From the NCBI GenBank assembly GCA_024699235.1, contig JAILPY010000006.1, positions 1-64,000 on the forward strand: 64,000 nucleotides of DNA. The letters are read 5' to 3'. Source of the stretch: Treponema sp. Lineage in GTDB: Bacteria; Spirochaetota; Spirochaetia; Treponematales; Treponemataceae. Of the stretch, positions 10,437-21,133 are shown piece after piece. Within the stretch, counting starts at the first letter, position 1. Every line of letters begins with the position of its first letter. Position numbers and translations under genes: made by a program. The notes beneath the pieces were generated by a model. The model worked only from the letters and a program-made list of their open reading frames with translations. It was not told where the DNA came from and made no database searches.

Positions 10437-13400
10437 CTATACTAGAGCTACTGGCATTTCACTCTCTTTTACAGGCTCGCTGTCTTCAAACATAGCAGCA
10501 CCAGATGCAAGCTGAACTTCAGGTTTTGTAACAGTACCATCGGGATTATGAATCATTCCGTCAGAACCTTCATCAGGATGCTTCCCGGCAGGAGCGTTAC
10601 TAAGCAACAGTTTCAAGCGGTTCAACTGGTTTACTTCGCTTGAACCTGGATCATAATCAATAGCAGATATATTTGTTCCAGGATATCTCCTGCGCAATTC
10701 CTTAATCATGCCTTTACCAGTAATATGGTTTGGAAGGCAGGCAAAAGGCTGTACGCAGGCAATATTTATAACCCCGCTTTTTATAAGCTCCACCATTTCT
10801 GCAGTAAGGAACCAGCCTTCTCCTGTAATATTTCCTAACTGGACAATATCATTTACACCTTTCATGAGAGTATAAATAATAGAAGGAGGTTCAAAACGCC
10901 GGCTCTTCTTCAACTGTTTCTTCATATATGAACGATAATGCTCTAACAGCCATACAAAAAATTTTGCATTTCGCTCTGTCTTTTTAGGGAAAGCAAGCTC
11001 TTCATGGCGGAATATGCCTGTACTGAAAGAATAAAACAGGAAGTCTGCCAAATCAGGCATAACGCATTCTGCGCCTTCTTTTTCAATAGTCTCGACAATC
11101 TGATTATTTGCAGTAGGATGAAATTTTACAAGAATTTCACCAACAACACCAACCCTAGGCTTTTTTACAGGAAGCAAAGGAAGCTTGTCAAAATCCCTTA
11201 TTACCTTCTTAATAATACTATTATAAGAGAATATGTTAATATGCTTAAGAGCACGCCCGATTCTTGCATTCCAACGCTCATACAGAGCATTTGCACTTCC
11301 AGGAACAGCCTCATAAGGTCTTGTCCTGTACAGGCAGCGCATTAAAATATCACCAAGCATTAAAGCACACATGGCACGATTTATAAGACCAACCGTAATT
11401 TTAAATCCAGGATTCTTTTCAAACCCCTGTGCACTCAAGGAAATAACAGGTACATGACCAAGACCGGCATCATTAAGGGCCCTCCGTATAAAGCCTATGT
11501 AATTTGTTGCACGGCAACCGCCGCCAGTCTGAGAAATAAGAAGACTCGTCTTGTTTATATCATATTTACCGCTTTGGAGAGCTGCAATCATTTGCCCCGC
11601 AACAAGAATGGAAGGATAACAGGCATCATTATTAACATATTTCAAACCTGTATCCACAGCCAGAGGATCAACGGCATCAAGTATAACAAAATTATATCCT
11701 GCATAATCAAACGCTTTCTGTATAAACTTAAAGTGTATAGGACTCATCTGAGGAGCAAGGATTGTATACTTATACTTCATTTCTTTTGTAAACACCTGAC
11801 GCTGATAAGCAGCAGACTTTACAGACAGTTTCTTATGGTTTCGTTCACGAGCCTTTACAGCAGCAATCAAAGACCTGATCCTAATGCGTACAGAACCAAG
11901 GTTATTAACCTCATCAATCTTAATTAACGTGTAAGTCCTAGACTTAGAACGCAATATTTCATCAACCTGATCAGAAGTAACGGCATCCAGGCCACAGCCA
12001 AATGAAGTAAGCTGAATAAGCTCAAGGTTAGGCATTCCACTAACAAAAGACGCTGCCCTATACAGCCTGTTATGATATGTCCACTGATCTATAACACGTA
12101 AAGGACGTTCTATCGCACCTAAATGGGCTACAGAATCTTCTGTAAATACGGCAAGTCCTAAGCCATGAATCATCTCAGGTATGCCATGATTAATCTCTGG
12201 GTCAAGATGGTATGGGCGTCCTGAAAGAACAATGCCGCTTGCACCACGAACAATCATTTCTTCAATAGCCTCTTCTCCCTTTACCTGAACTTCTTTTCTG
12301 AATTTTTCCTGCTCACGCCAGGCTTCATTTACTGCATTAATAACCTGTTTTTTAGATACCTTAAAATGCTTGCTTAATTCTTCGTACAGACGTTCTGCAA
12401 GACGAGGCTTATCATAAATAGGAAGAAATGGATCCATAAACAACACTGACGGATCCTGCCTTAGTTCTTCTACATTATTACGCAAGACTTCTGGATAGCT
12501 TGTTACTACAGGACAGTTATAATGGTTGCCTGCTCCAGAATCTTCAAATTTTTCATAAGGTGCACAAGGATAAAAAATAAACTTACACCCCATGTGCAAC
12601 AGACTTTTTACATGTCCATGCGCAATCTTCCCTGGATAGCATACTGACTCAGAAGGAATTGTCTCCAATCCTTTCTCATAAACGCCTCTACTTGACCGAG
12701 GAGAAAGACGTACACGGAATCCCATTTTAGTAAAGAATGTAAACCATAAAGGATAATTCTCATACATATTAAGGACGCGGGGCAGTCCTACATCTCCATA
12801 GGGTGCCTCTTCAGACTTAAGAGGCACATAATGAGCAAAAAGACGTTTATATTTCCATTCAAAAAGATTCGGAAGATTTTTATTGTCATCACCATCAATT
12901 TGAGTATCAGCCTTGTTGCTTGCATCTACGACTTTTGCATCAGATCCGAGCTCTGCACCACGTTCACAGCGATTGCCAGTAACAAATTTTCTGGAAACGC
13001 CGCCAGACGTAAAAGTATTAATAGTAAGCAGGCAGTTATTAGAACATTTACCGCAACGCTTAAGTTCCAAGCTGACATTAAAAGATTCAAGCTGCTCAAG
13101 AGTTGCAATGTTACTCTTTACAAATTTTGGAGTCTGGTCTGGATCATCCGGCTTTGGGCGCCTCAAATCTTCCCACTGATCCTGAGCAATAAGGGCAGAA
13201 CCATACGCACCCATTAAGCCTGCAACATTAGGACGGAATACATTAACGCCAGCAATCTTTTCAAAAGCCCTTAAAACGGCGTCATTATTAAATGTTCCTC
13301 CCTGAACGACAACTTTCTTACCTATTTCAGCCGCATTTCTTAGCTTAATGACTTTAAATAGGGCATTCTTTATGACAGAATAGGAAAGGCCAGCAGAAAT

Positions 13401-15008
13401 ATCAGCTACAGAAGCACCTTCTTTCTGCGCCTGCTTTACCCGGCTGTTCATAAAAACAGTACAGCGAGTACCTAAATCTACGGGCTTTTCTGCAAGAAGT
13501 GCAAGCTTTGAAAACTGCTGGACATTCATGCCCATTGTATGGGCAAAATTGTCAAGGAAGCTTCCACATCCTGAAGAACATGCTTCGTTCAGCTGGATAG
13601 ACGTAATTGCACCGTCTTTCATCCGCAGACACTTCATGTCCTGTCCGCCGATATCCAAAAGGAATTCAACGCCAGGAACAAAGAAGTCAGCAGCACGGTA
13701 ATGCGTTATAGTCTCAACTTCACCGCTGTCTACCCCCAAAGCTGCCTGAAAAAGAGCCTCTCCATAACCAGTAGACACAGAACGCGCTATATAACAATCC
13801 TTAGGAAGGATTTTATATAAATCCTTTAATACTTTTACAGCAAGGTTTACAGGATTACCTGCATTTACATCATAAAATTTCCACAGTATGCGGCCTTTGG
13901 TATCTGTCAAAACGGCTTTTGTAGTGGTAGACCCAGCATCCAGTCCTAAAAATACAGGACCAGAAGCAGACTGTAAATCCGCAGACTGTGCAATTTCCTG
14001 CTCATGACGGGCATTAAAGGCATCAAGTTCCTCCTGAGACTTAAACAAAGGCTCAAGGCGCTGAACTTCCTGCATTTCTGCACCAACTAGATTTTTAAGG
14101 TTTTCCCGGAATTCATCAATGGTAGGAAAAGAGAATTCTTTTTCCTTTTCAGGAGAAAGACACTTTATGTCACGTTCTGCAGAATAGGCTGCTCCTGTTG
14201 CAACAAACAGCTGACTGTTTTCAGGTACAATTGCTTCATCATCTTTTAACTTTAGAGTAACAATAAAACGATGCCGAAGCTGATCCAGAAAGTGCAGCGG
14301 ACCGCCAAGAAATGCAACATTTCCCCTTATAGGCTTTCCGCAGGCAAGCCCTGAAACAGTCTGAGTTACAATAGACTGAAAAATTGAAGCAGCAATGTCT
14401 TCTCGCCGCGCCCCTTCATTTATAAGCGGCTGAATGTCAGTTTTAGCAAATACACCGCAACGGGCAGCTATAGGATATATAGTAGAAGCATCTTTAGCAA
14501 GTTCATTTAGGCCCATAGCATCTGTTTCAAGAAGAGCCGCCATCTGGTCTATAAAAGCACCCGTTCCCCCAGCACACGTTCCGTTCATGCGCTGCTCTAC
14601 GCCACCTCTAAAATATGTTATTTTTGCATCTTCACCGCCAAGCTCTATTACAACATCTGTTTTCGGAATAAGCTTACGGACAGCCGTAGTTGCAGCAACT
14701 ACTTCCTGAATAAAAGGTATGTTAAGCCAGTGAGAAACAGAAAGTCCTCCAGACCCAGTTACTTTTACGCTTATAGTCTGATTTTTACCTGCCGGGAACT
14801 TTCCTTCAAGTTCATCAAAAGCTTTATTTACAACAGTAATTATAGTATTTCGTATATCAGCACGGTGTCGCTCATACACACCGTACAAAAGTTCATCTTT
14901 CTCCCCCAAAACAACAACCTTTACAGTTGTTGAACCTACGTCAATACCCATGCGGATAGGCTTTACGACAGGTTTTATAGAAGAAAATGAATCAGGCTTA
15001 ATTTCCAT
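10437..15008 (-). CDS. large fused 2-hydroxyacyl-CoA dehydratase activase/dehydratase-like protein (two BadF/BcrA-type ATPase domains plus dehydratase-related C-terminal half)
   Basis: MGIDVGSTTVKVVVLG and FLGLDAGSTTTKAVLTD phosphate-binding motifs, two GG(E/Q)DxK motifs, EACSSGCGSFLDNFA. ATG at 15008 preferred over the TTG start in the track. Confidence 0.85.
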   Translation of the reverse strand: MEIKPDSFSSIKPVVKPIRMGIDVGSTTVKVVVLGEKDELLYGVYERHRADIRNTIITVVNKAFDELEGKFPAGKNQTISVKVTGSGGLSVSHWLNIPFIQEVVAATTAVRKLIPKTDVVIELGGEDAKITYFRGGVEQRMNGTCAGGTGAFIDQMAALLETDAMGLNELAKDASTIYPIAARCGVFAKTDIQPLINEGARREDIAASIFQSIVTQTVSGLACGKPIRGNVAFLGGPLHFLDQLRHRFIVTLKLKDDEAIVPENSQLFVATGAAYSAERDIKCLSPEKEKEFSFPTIDEFRENLKNLVGAEMQEVQRLEPLFKSQEELDAFNARHEQEIAQSADLQSASGPVFLGLDAGSTTTKAVLTDTKGRILWKFYDVNAGNPVNLAVKVLKDLYKILPKDCYIARSVSTGYGEALFQAALGVDSGEVETITHYRAADFFVPGVEFLLDIGGQDMKCLRMKDGAITSIQLNEACSSGCGSFLDNFAHTMGMNVQQFSKLALLAEKPVDLGTRCTVFMNSRVKQAQKEGASVADISAGLSYSVIKNALFKVIKLRNAAEIGKKVVVQGGTFNNDAVLRAFEKIAGVNVFRPNVAGLMGAYGSALIAQDQWEDLRRPKPDDPDQTPKFVKSNIATLEQLESFNVSLELKRCGKCSNNCLLTINTFTSGGVSRKFVTGNRCERGAELGSDAKVVDASNKADTQIDGDDNKNLPNLFEWKYKRLFAHYVPLKSEEAPYGDVGLPRVLNMYENYPLWFTFFTKMGFRVRLSPRSSRGVYEKGLETIPSESVCYPGKIAHGHVKSLLHMGCKFIFYPCAPYEKFEDSGAGNHYNCPVVTSYPEVLRNNVEELRQDPSVLFMDPFLPIYDKPRLAERLYEELSKHFKVSKKQVINAVNEAWREQEKFRKEVQVKGEEAIEEMIVRGASGIVLSGRPYHLDPEINHGIPEMIHGLGLAVFTEDSVAHLGAIERPLRVIDQWTYHNRLYRAASFVSGMPNLELIQLTSFGCGLDAVTSDQVDEILRSKSRTYTLIKIDEVNNLGSVRIRIRSLIAAVKARERNHKKLSVKSAAYQRQVFTKEMKYKYTILAPQMSPIHFKFIQKAFDYAGYNFVILDAVDPLAVDTGLKYVNNDACYPSILVAGQMIAALQSGKYDINKTSLLISQTGGGCRATNYIGFIRRALNDAGLGHVPVISLSAQGFEKNPGFKITVGLINRAMCALMLGDILMRCLYRTRPYEAVPGSANALYERWNARIGRALKHINIFSYNSIIKKVIRDFDKLPLLPVKKPRVGVVGEILVKFHPTANNQIVETIEKEGAECVMPDLADFLFYSFSTGIFRHEELAFPKKTERNAKFFVWLLEHYRSYMKKQLKKSRRFEPPSIIYTLMKGVNDIVQLGNITGEGWFLTAEMVELIKSGVINIACVQPFACLPNHITGKGMIKELRRRYPGTNISAIDYDPGSSEVNQLNRLKLLLSNAPAGKHPDEGSDGMIHNPDGTVTKPEVQLASGAAMFEDSEPVKESEMPVALV

Positions 15009-15377
15009 CAAGAATCCACCACATTAAAGTTAATCGCTTCTATTCTAAACTTTAAAAGCAATTTTTGCAACTATATATGGACACACAGAAATTGCGAACT
15101 AAATTTGACACAATCCTTAAACCTGTAGAAATTTTGTGCTGACTAAATAGCGCATTTTACTTTCCTATCCACAAAACAACAGTGGGATATATTTTATAAA
15201 GAAATTTCTAAAATTTTCAAGTAGTTTTTTGAGTGTCAAAGACTGCCCCTTATTGCAACTAAACAAAATTTGACTTTTCATTACTTATACTCTAAAATAG
15301 AATTCATAATATTTTCAGATTTTCAATTCTAGATAGAAAGATTTGATTTCTAAAACATACCATAATAAGGAGAGAAC

Positions 15378-16538
15378 ATGCTTAAAACCCCATTTCGATT
15401 ACTGTCTTTAATTGCATTCATGCTAGCCATAAATACATCAATATTGTTTGCAGTACCTACAACTACAATGACATTTAATGGACTTACCATAGATGTTCCA
15501 ACAGATCTTGTCAGCATAATTGAAGAAAACAGGGCTCAGATTGAACAAGCCTTACAGGACAACAGCGTAACGCAGGATAAGATAAATTCTATCCAGACAG
15601 CCATGCTTGATGCATATTCAAAACTTGACGTATCTAATCCTTACACAACCACAACAGAAGGCATAGACGACTTCATGGAAGTCTTAAAAGATGTATTCCC
15701 AAACACGCAGATGCAGCAGAACGTCTGGGCAGAAAGCCTGATTTCATACAATAAATTTGGAGACAGCAAGGGTAAGGACGTAAAGTATAAAAAATTCGGA
15801 GGCGGAATCAATACTGGCGTTTCAAGGCTGGATATAGGATGCCTTTTAGACACTGCAAATGCACTGGGAATGGACGTTGGCGACTTTCCAAGAACACTTG
15901 TAATGCCAACAATTGCAGTGGATGCAAGGGTTGGAATGTTCCCAATTCCCCTTGACTTCGGATTAAACTTCTGCACCTTCGATACGACAGCCATTAGTGC
16001 CTTAGATGATGCCCTGGACGGATCTTCCTTTAACTTCTTGAGCATAGGCGGGGACGTTCGCTATGCTTTCATTGTAAATAAAACTGACTATCACCTAACG
16101 GTAAGTGCAATAGCAGGAGGAGCCTACAATAAAGGCGGAGTAACCATATCCGATGACTCTGCAAAAGCAAAGCTAGACTTTAACACAGCAACATTCTATA
16201 TAGGTGCACAGGCATCTGCAAAAATGCTTGTCTTTGTTCCATTCGTAGGAACAAGATTACTGTTTGGACGATCAAGCATATCATGGAGCGTTGATGCAAA
16301 TTGGGATAAAATCCTTGATAAAAGCGGAGATGAATCCATCGCAAATGCAATAAACTGGAACATCTTGCCAAAACGCTTTTCAGGCAAGCTGAATTCACCT
16401 TTCGCAAAGAATATACGTCCTCAGATGTATGGAGGCATAGGACTGGACGTAGCAATAGTTTCACTAACTCTCAGCGGCTGCTATGACTTTATATATAACA
16501 TTCCGTCAGCAGCATTCAGCATGCGTCTTGTATTCTAG
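15378..16538 (+). CDS. predicted outer-membrane/periplasmic hypothetical protein
   Basis: Signal peptide, beta-rich sequence ending in an aromatic residue (...FSMRLVF); SD AAGGAGAG upstream. Confidence 0.65.
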   Translation: MLKTPFRLLSLIAFMLAINTSILFAVPTTTMTFNGLTIDVPTDLVSIIEENRAQIEQALQDNSVTQDKINSIQTAMLDAYSKLDVSNPYTTTTEGIDDFMEVLKDVFPNTQMQQNVWAESLISYNKFGDSKGKDVKYKKFGGGINTGVSRLDIGCLLDTANALGMDVGDFPRTLVMPTIAVDARVGMFPIPLDFGLNFCTFDTTAISALDDALDGSSFNFLSIGGDVRYAFIVNKTDYHLTVSAIAGGAYNKGGVTISDDSAKAKLDFNTATFYIGAQASAKMLVFVPFVGTRLLFGRSSISWSVDANWDKILDKSGDESIANAINWNILPKRFSGKLNSPFAKNIRPQMYGGIGLDVAIVSLTLSGCYDFIYNIPSAAFSMRLVF

Positions 16539-16552
16539 ACAAGGAGTGCGCC

Positions 16553-18373
16553 ATGAAAATAAAAAGACTCATCTCTGCAGTTATACCAGTTATAGTCATA
16601 ATGAATGCATACTCTGCAGGTTCATCAAAAAAAACACTGTCACTGGTAGAATACAGGCAGACTTTTACCCAGGAAGACATATCAAGGCAAAATGCAAAAA
16701 GCCTTCCTGACTTTCTGACAAAGATAGGAATATGCAGCCTTTCTTTAGGAGCCTATGGACAAGGCACTGCTGTAATTATTCGCGGCATGCAAAGTCCCTC
16801 TATATGCATTGTCTTAGATGGAGTTATCCTGAATTCAACTTTTGACGGAGAATTTGACTATTATTCCATAAACATTGCATCTGTAGAAAAACTTGAAATC
16901 GTACGGGGAGGCTTCACCGAAAGCGTAGGAGCCGGTACATCATCGACAGCCACAATATACATAACTACTAAAAAAAATGCAGACGGATTTCATTTTTCAG
17001 GAGATGTATTTGCAAAGACCTATTTTTCAAGCAAAGCCCCTCTTGATGCAGCAGGCCTTTCTATAGCAGCACATGGACTGATTGACAAATCAACTTCGTA
17101 TCATGTCTATGGAAGGGGAATCTTGGCAGAAAATGCTTTCCGATACAAAACAGAAAACAAATGGTACACAAACGAAGATACGGAAGTTAAGGACGGAAAC
17201 TTAGGATTTACAGTATCACATAAAATAAAAAACGGGCATTCATGGTTTATAACGGATAATTTCTATGCAAAAAATATGAATCCTGGTTCAGGAAGCAATT
17301 ATACTCAAAAAAACTATGACAATTCAATTTCAATAACTTATTCAATTCCTCAATTTATGGATGCCTTAAATTGGGATACCACTTGGTCATGGATTTCAAA
17401 TCATAAAATTGATGATCAAGGAAACGAAGACGAAAATCCAAATACAGATTTAAATACATTCACATTAACCACTACTGCAGAAATGCTTAATTCTGACATA
17501 TTCCATCAGGGGTTTGGACTTTCACTGGCCGCATCTACATTGAATTCTACCCATACAGGAGGCAGATACTTCCTTCCTGCCGGAACATTTAAAAGTACCA
17601 CTGAATTCTTTTTAAATGACACGTTTTCATTGTCTGCACCGATAGCACTCATGTTCAGCGGACTAAACCTTGACTTTGCACCAAAGCTAGGCCTTAAAGC
17701 AGCAACAGATTACATAGACGTTATTATTGCAGGATATAGAATGGTACGGTTTCCTACAATAGATGAACTTTACCAGAGGAATTACGGAAACAAGAGCCTT
17801 CAGCCAGAAGAAGGCATTGGGGGAGAGCTTTCCGTAAATATGCATGATGTAATTTTCCCATGCACATTTACTGTATTTGCCGACTATTATACAAATAAGA
17901 TTTCATGGGAAGCAACTTCATCGGATTCTACCGTAAAACCAAGAAACTTAGAAAAAGTCCTTTGCACAGGCTTTACGCTTACATTCCAGAAGCAGTTTAC
18001 AGAATGGCTTCTTATCAGAGGCACAGGAGACTATACATATGCACAGAAGCGGGATTGTACAGATTCTTCTGAAAAAAACAAAAGGATTGCCATGCTGCCA
18101 GATTTTACCGCATCTCTGGGAACTGTAATAACTACAAAAATAGTAAATGTAACTGCAGACTTTAGTTTTACAGGCTCACGATATATTGACAGCAAAAATA
18201 CAAAGCTATTGGATCCTTACATTCTGTTTAATGCAGGTGCAGAACTTACGGCATTGAAAATCTTTAAGCCTTATATAAGGGTTGACAACATATTCAACAA
18301 AAGTTATGAAATCTTTTACGGTTCTCCTGCACCTAATACATCTCTTACGATAGGAACAAAAGCTGAATGGTAG
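16553..18373 (+). CDS. TonB-dependent receptor-like outer membrane protein
   Basis: Plug-like segment RQTFTQEDISRQNAKSLPDFLTKIG...AVIIRGMQSPSICIVLDGVILN...VEKLEIVRGG; C-terminal strand KPYIRVDNIFNKSYEIFYGSPAP; SD AAGGAG. Confidence 0.85.
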   Translation: MKIKRLISAVIPVIVIMNAYSAGSSKKTLSLVEYRQTFTQEDISRQNAKSLPDFLTKIGICSLSLGAYGQGTAVIIRGMQSPSICIVLDGVILNSTFDGEFDYYSINIASVEKLEIVRGGFTESVGAGTSSTATIYITTKKNADGFHFSGDVFAKTYFSSKAPLDAAGLSIAAHGLIDKSTSYHVYGRGILAENAFRYKTENKWYTNEDTEVKDGNLGFTVSHKIKNGHSWFITDNFYAKNMNPGSGSNYTQKNYDNSISITYSIPQFMDALNWDTTWSWISNHKIDDQGNEDENPNTDLNTFTLTTTAEMLNSDIFHQGFGLSLAASTLNSTHTGGRYFLPAGTFKSTTEFFLNDTFSLSAPIALMFSGLNLDFAPKLGLKAATDYIDVIIAGYRMVRFPTIDELYQRNYGNKSLQPEEGIGGELSVNMHDVIFPCTFTVFADYYTNKISWEATSSDSTVKPRNLEKVLCTGFTLTFQKQFTEWLLIRGTGDYTYAQKRDCTDSSEKNKRIAMLPDFTASLGTVITTKIVNVTADFSFTGSRYIDSKNTKLLDPYILFNAGAELTALKIFKPYIRVDNIFNKSYEIFYGSPAPNTSLTIGTKAEW

Positions 18374-18405
18374 ACTAGATTTTTAACAGGGAAAGTACTA
18401 TTCTT

Positions 18406-20010
18406 GTGATTATGAAAAAAACACAATCATTGCTTGCAAAAGGACTTTCCTTGTCTTTCCTTACTTTATGTTCCAGAATACTTGGATTAATACGAGAAAT
18501 GACAAAAGCCAAATTTCTAGGAACATCAGCATTAAGCGATGCATTCGGCATTGCTTTTCAAGTCCCAAACTTTTTCAGGCGGCTTTTTGCAGAAAATTCA
18601 GTTTCCGTTGCATTCATCCCGACATTTAAAAAACTCTTGGAAACAAATTCTCCAGACGGCAATAGCGAAACACAGAAAAAAATAACGCAGGATTTCATTA
18701 ATGCAACATTTACATTAGTAACATTTACGACCGTCCTTTTTGTTTCGCTGGGAATGATTTTTACGCCACAGATATTAAAAATATTTTTCAGCAAACAATA
18801 TTCTGCTGCTATGGAAGAATCCGTTGTCTTAACCAGAATTATGTTTCCATACCTGATTGTCATATCTGCAGCCGCCCTGTTTCAGGGAATATTAAACGGC
18901 CTAAAAATATTTTCTCCTTCAGGATTCACTCCAATTCTTTTCAATTCCATAGTAATAGCCTTTACTTATTTACTTGCACCCCACATGAAAAATCCTGCAC
19001 GGGCAATGTCTGTGGGAGTTATAGCAGGTGGATGCGTACAGGCTTTATTCCAAATTCCTTTTATTTTGAGAAATAACTGGAAATGTACTTTTACGACTTT
19101 AAGAAAATCCTTTACAAACGAACATACTAGAACCGTACTCCGCTTGATAGGTCCTACCATAATAGGAATGGCCGCTTACCAATTGAACGACATTGTATCT
19201 TCGGCACTGGCAACAAGAGCCGGTGAAGGAGTATATTCAAGCATTCAATATTCATTAAGGCTCCAAGAATTAATCTTAGGAATCTGTGCCGTTACAATAG
19301 GAACCGTAATTCTGCCTGACTTAACCGGTTTTGTGCAAAAGCAAAATTGGGAATCTTTCTGCAAGATGCTAACGCTTTCAATAAACATTATGGCTGTCAT
19401 AGCAATTCCAATTACATTCTATTCTATGCAGATGAAAGAAAATATCATCACACTCATTTTTGCAAGCGGAAAATTCAATGCAGACTCAATACAGATGACA
19501 CAGCAAGTATTCAGCTGCCACATAATAGGACTGTTTTTTATTGCCGTAAACAGGATTACTGCACCTGCTTTTTACGCTCAGCAAGATACAAAAAGACCAA
19601 CAATCGCAGGCCTTGCAAACTTTACCGTAAACATAATCCTTGCCTATATACTCTCCAGGCCTATGGGCGGTAAAGGAATTGCACTGGCCCTAACCATTGC
19701 AAGCGCAGTAAACATGATACTTCTTTTTACATTCCTAACGCATAATCCATCTATACATATTTCAAATGTAATTAAGCCTGCGACATTCTATATGATTAAA
19801 ATAATAATCTTTTCAATTGCGGCATCGGCGCCAGTTTATTTTATAAGGCAGCCAGTAATCTCTATGTTTAAAGGCAGAAACAGGCTTATTTCACAGGGAC
19901 TGCCGATTTTCATTACAGCCTGCATATTCGGCATAACGGGCATAATCCTTATGATTATTACAAAAGATCCTCTGATCAAAGCTATAAAGGAGAAATTAAA
20001 GCATGACTGA
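18406..20010 (+). CDS. murJ: MurJ/MviN lipid II flippase
   Basis: MviN motifs: SRILGLIREMTKAKFLGTSALSDAFGIAFQVPNFFRRLFAE, multiple TM helices. Start may be GTG 18406 or ATG 18412. Confidence 0.93.
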   Translation: MIMKKTQSLLAKGLSLSFLTLCSRILGLIREMTKAKFLGTSALSDAFGIAFQVPNFFRRLFAENSVSVAFIPTFKKLLETNSPDGNSETQKKITQDFINATFTLVTFTTVLFVSLGMIFTPQILKIFFSKQYSAAMEESVVLTRIMFPYLIVISAAALFQGILNGLKIFSPSGFTPILFNSIVIAFTYLLAPHMKNPARAMSVGVIAGGCVQALFQIPFILRNNWKCTFTTLRKSFTNEHTRTVLRLIGPTIIGMAAYQLNDIVSSALATRAGEGVYSSIQYSLRLQELILGICAVTIGTVILPDLTGFVQKQNWESFCKMLTLSINIMAVIAIPITFYSMQMKENIITLIFASGKFNADSIQMTQQVFSCHIIGLFFIAVNRITAPAFYAQQDTKRPTIAGLANFTVNIILAYILSRPMGGKGIALALTIASAVNMILLFTFLTHNPSIHISNVIKPATFYMIKIIIFSIAASAPVYFIRQPVISMFKGRNRLISQGLPIFITACIFGITGIILMIITKDPLIKAIKEKLKHD

Positions 20011-21133
20011 TTTAAACTCAATCTATAAGGCTCGCAGAGAAAAAATCTACGACTACTTAAAGGAACAGAATATTTCTGCAGCAGTCTTTGAAGACAGTGA
20101 AGACAGAAGGGATGTTTCAATACGCTATCTTACCGGACATCCAAGTGATGCAGTATTAGTACTTCTTGCAGACCGCAGGTGCATTTTAATCCCATGGGAC
20201 GAAAACTTAGCAGCAATGAAAGCTCATGCAGACAAGGTTATTCCATATACAGAATACGGAAGGTCAAACATAGCAGCAGTAAAACAGACGCTTTCTTCTT
20301 TTTCAGGAGATTCTATTCCTAATGTTGCCATTTCACCACTTACACCGCATGCACTTTATGAAAAATATGTCACGGCATTACATGGATGGAACGTAGAATG
20401 CAAAGAGAATTCCGTACATAAAAAAGTTGAAGAACTTAGAGCCATAAAAGATTCTTACGAAATAGAATGTACTAGAAAAGCCTGCTCAATCACAGATGGC
20501 ATGACAGAATATATAATCAAACATCTTTCAGACGGTTCCTTAAAAACAGAAAGTGACGTTGCATTATATGCTGAAAAAGAATTAAGGGCCAGTGGATGCG
20601 AAAGGACGAGCTTTGATACGCTGGCAGCCGGTCCTAAGCGTTCTTTTGCAATACATGCATTTCCTGGATACACTAATGGGAACTGGGGAACAGAAGGGCT
20701 TTCGATTCTTGATTACGGGGTTTGCTATGAAGGATATGCAAGTGACTGCACAATAACAATAGCAAAAGGAAAACTGTCTGCACAGCAAGAACAACTCCTT
20801 GACCTTGTTCAAAAAGCTGCTGACGAGTGCATCAAGCTATATACTCCAGAGCATTGTATAAGTGAAGCTGTAAATAAGGCTGATGACATTTTTGCAGAAG
20901 CAGGATTATCCATGCCTCATGGACTTGGCCATGGCACAGGACTAGAAATACACGAATCTCCGTTTGTTTCTAAAAGAACAGAAAAACAAATTAAATTCAT
21001 GCCAGGCAATATAATTACTCTAGAACCAGGATTATATGATGCAAAGCTTGGAGGAGTACGTCTTGAAAATGATGTCCTAATCACAAGTCAAGGCAATGAA
21101 GTACTCACTCATTCTAAGATTTTCAGACTATAG
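20003..21133 (+). CDS. M24-family Xaa-Pro aminopeptidase
   Basis: M24 motifs: LDYGVCYEGYASDCTITIAKG, MPHGLGHGTGLEIHESP, ITLEPGLYDAKLGGVRLENDVLIT; overlaps murJ end by 8 nt. Confidence 0.92.
   Translation: MTDLNSIYKARREKIYDYLKEQNISAAVFEDSEDRRDVSIRYLTGHPSDAVLVLLADRRCILIPWDENLAAMKAHADKVIPYTEYGRSNIAAVKQTLSSFSGDSIPNVAISPLTPHALYEKYVTALHGWNVECKENSVHKKVEELRAIKDSYEIECTRKACSITDGMTEYIIKHLSDGSLKTESDVALYAEKELRASGCERTSFDTLAAGPKRSFAIHAFPGYTNGNWGTEGLSILDYGVCYEGYASDCTITIAKGKLSAQQEQLLDLVQKAADECIKLYTPEHCISEAVNKADDIFAEAGLSMPHGLGHGTGLEIHESPFVSKRTEKQIKFMPGNIITLEPGLYDAKLGGVRLENDVLITSQGNEVLTHSKIFRL

Noticed and set aside
11004-14933. Several ORFs antisense to the dehydratase-like gene
   Set aside because: Fully inside a well-supported 1524-aa coding sequence; no motifs or SDs.
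15040-15377. Possible cobalamin riboswitch or regulator sites upstream of the outer-membrane locus
   Set aside because: No recognisable conserved riboswitch core; only AT-rich short palindromes.
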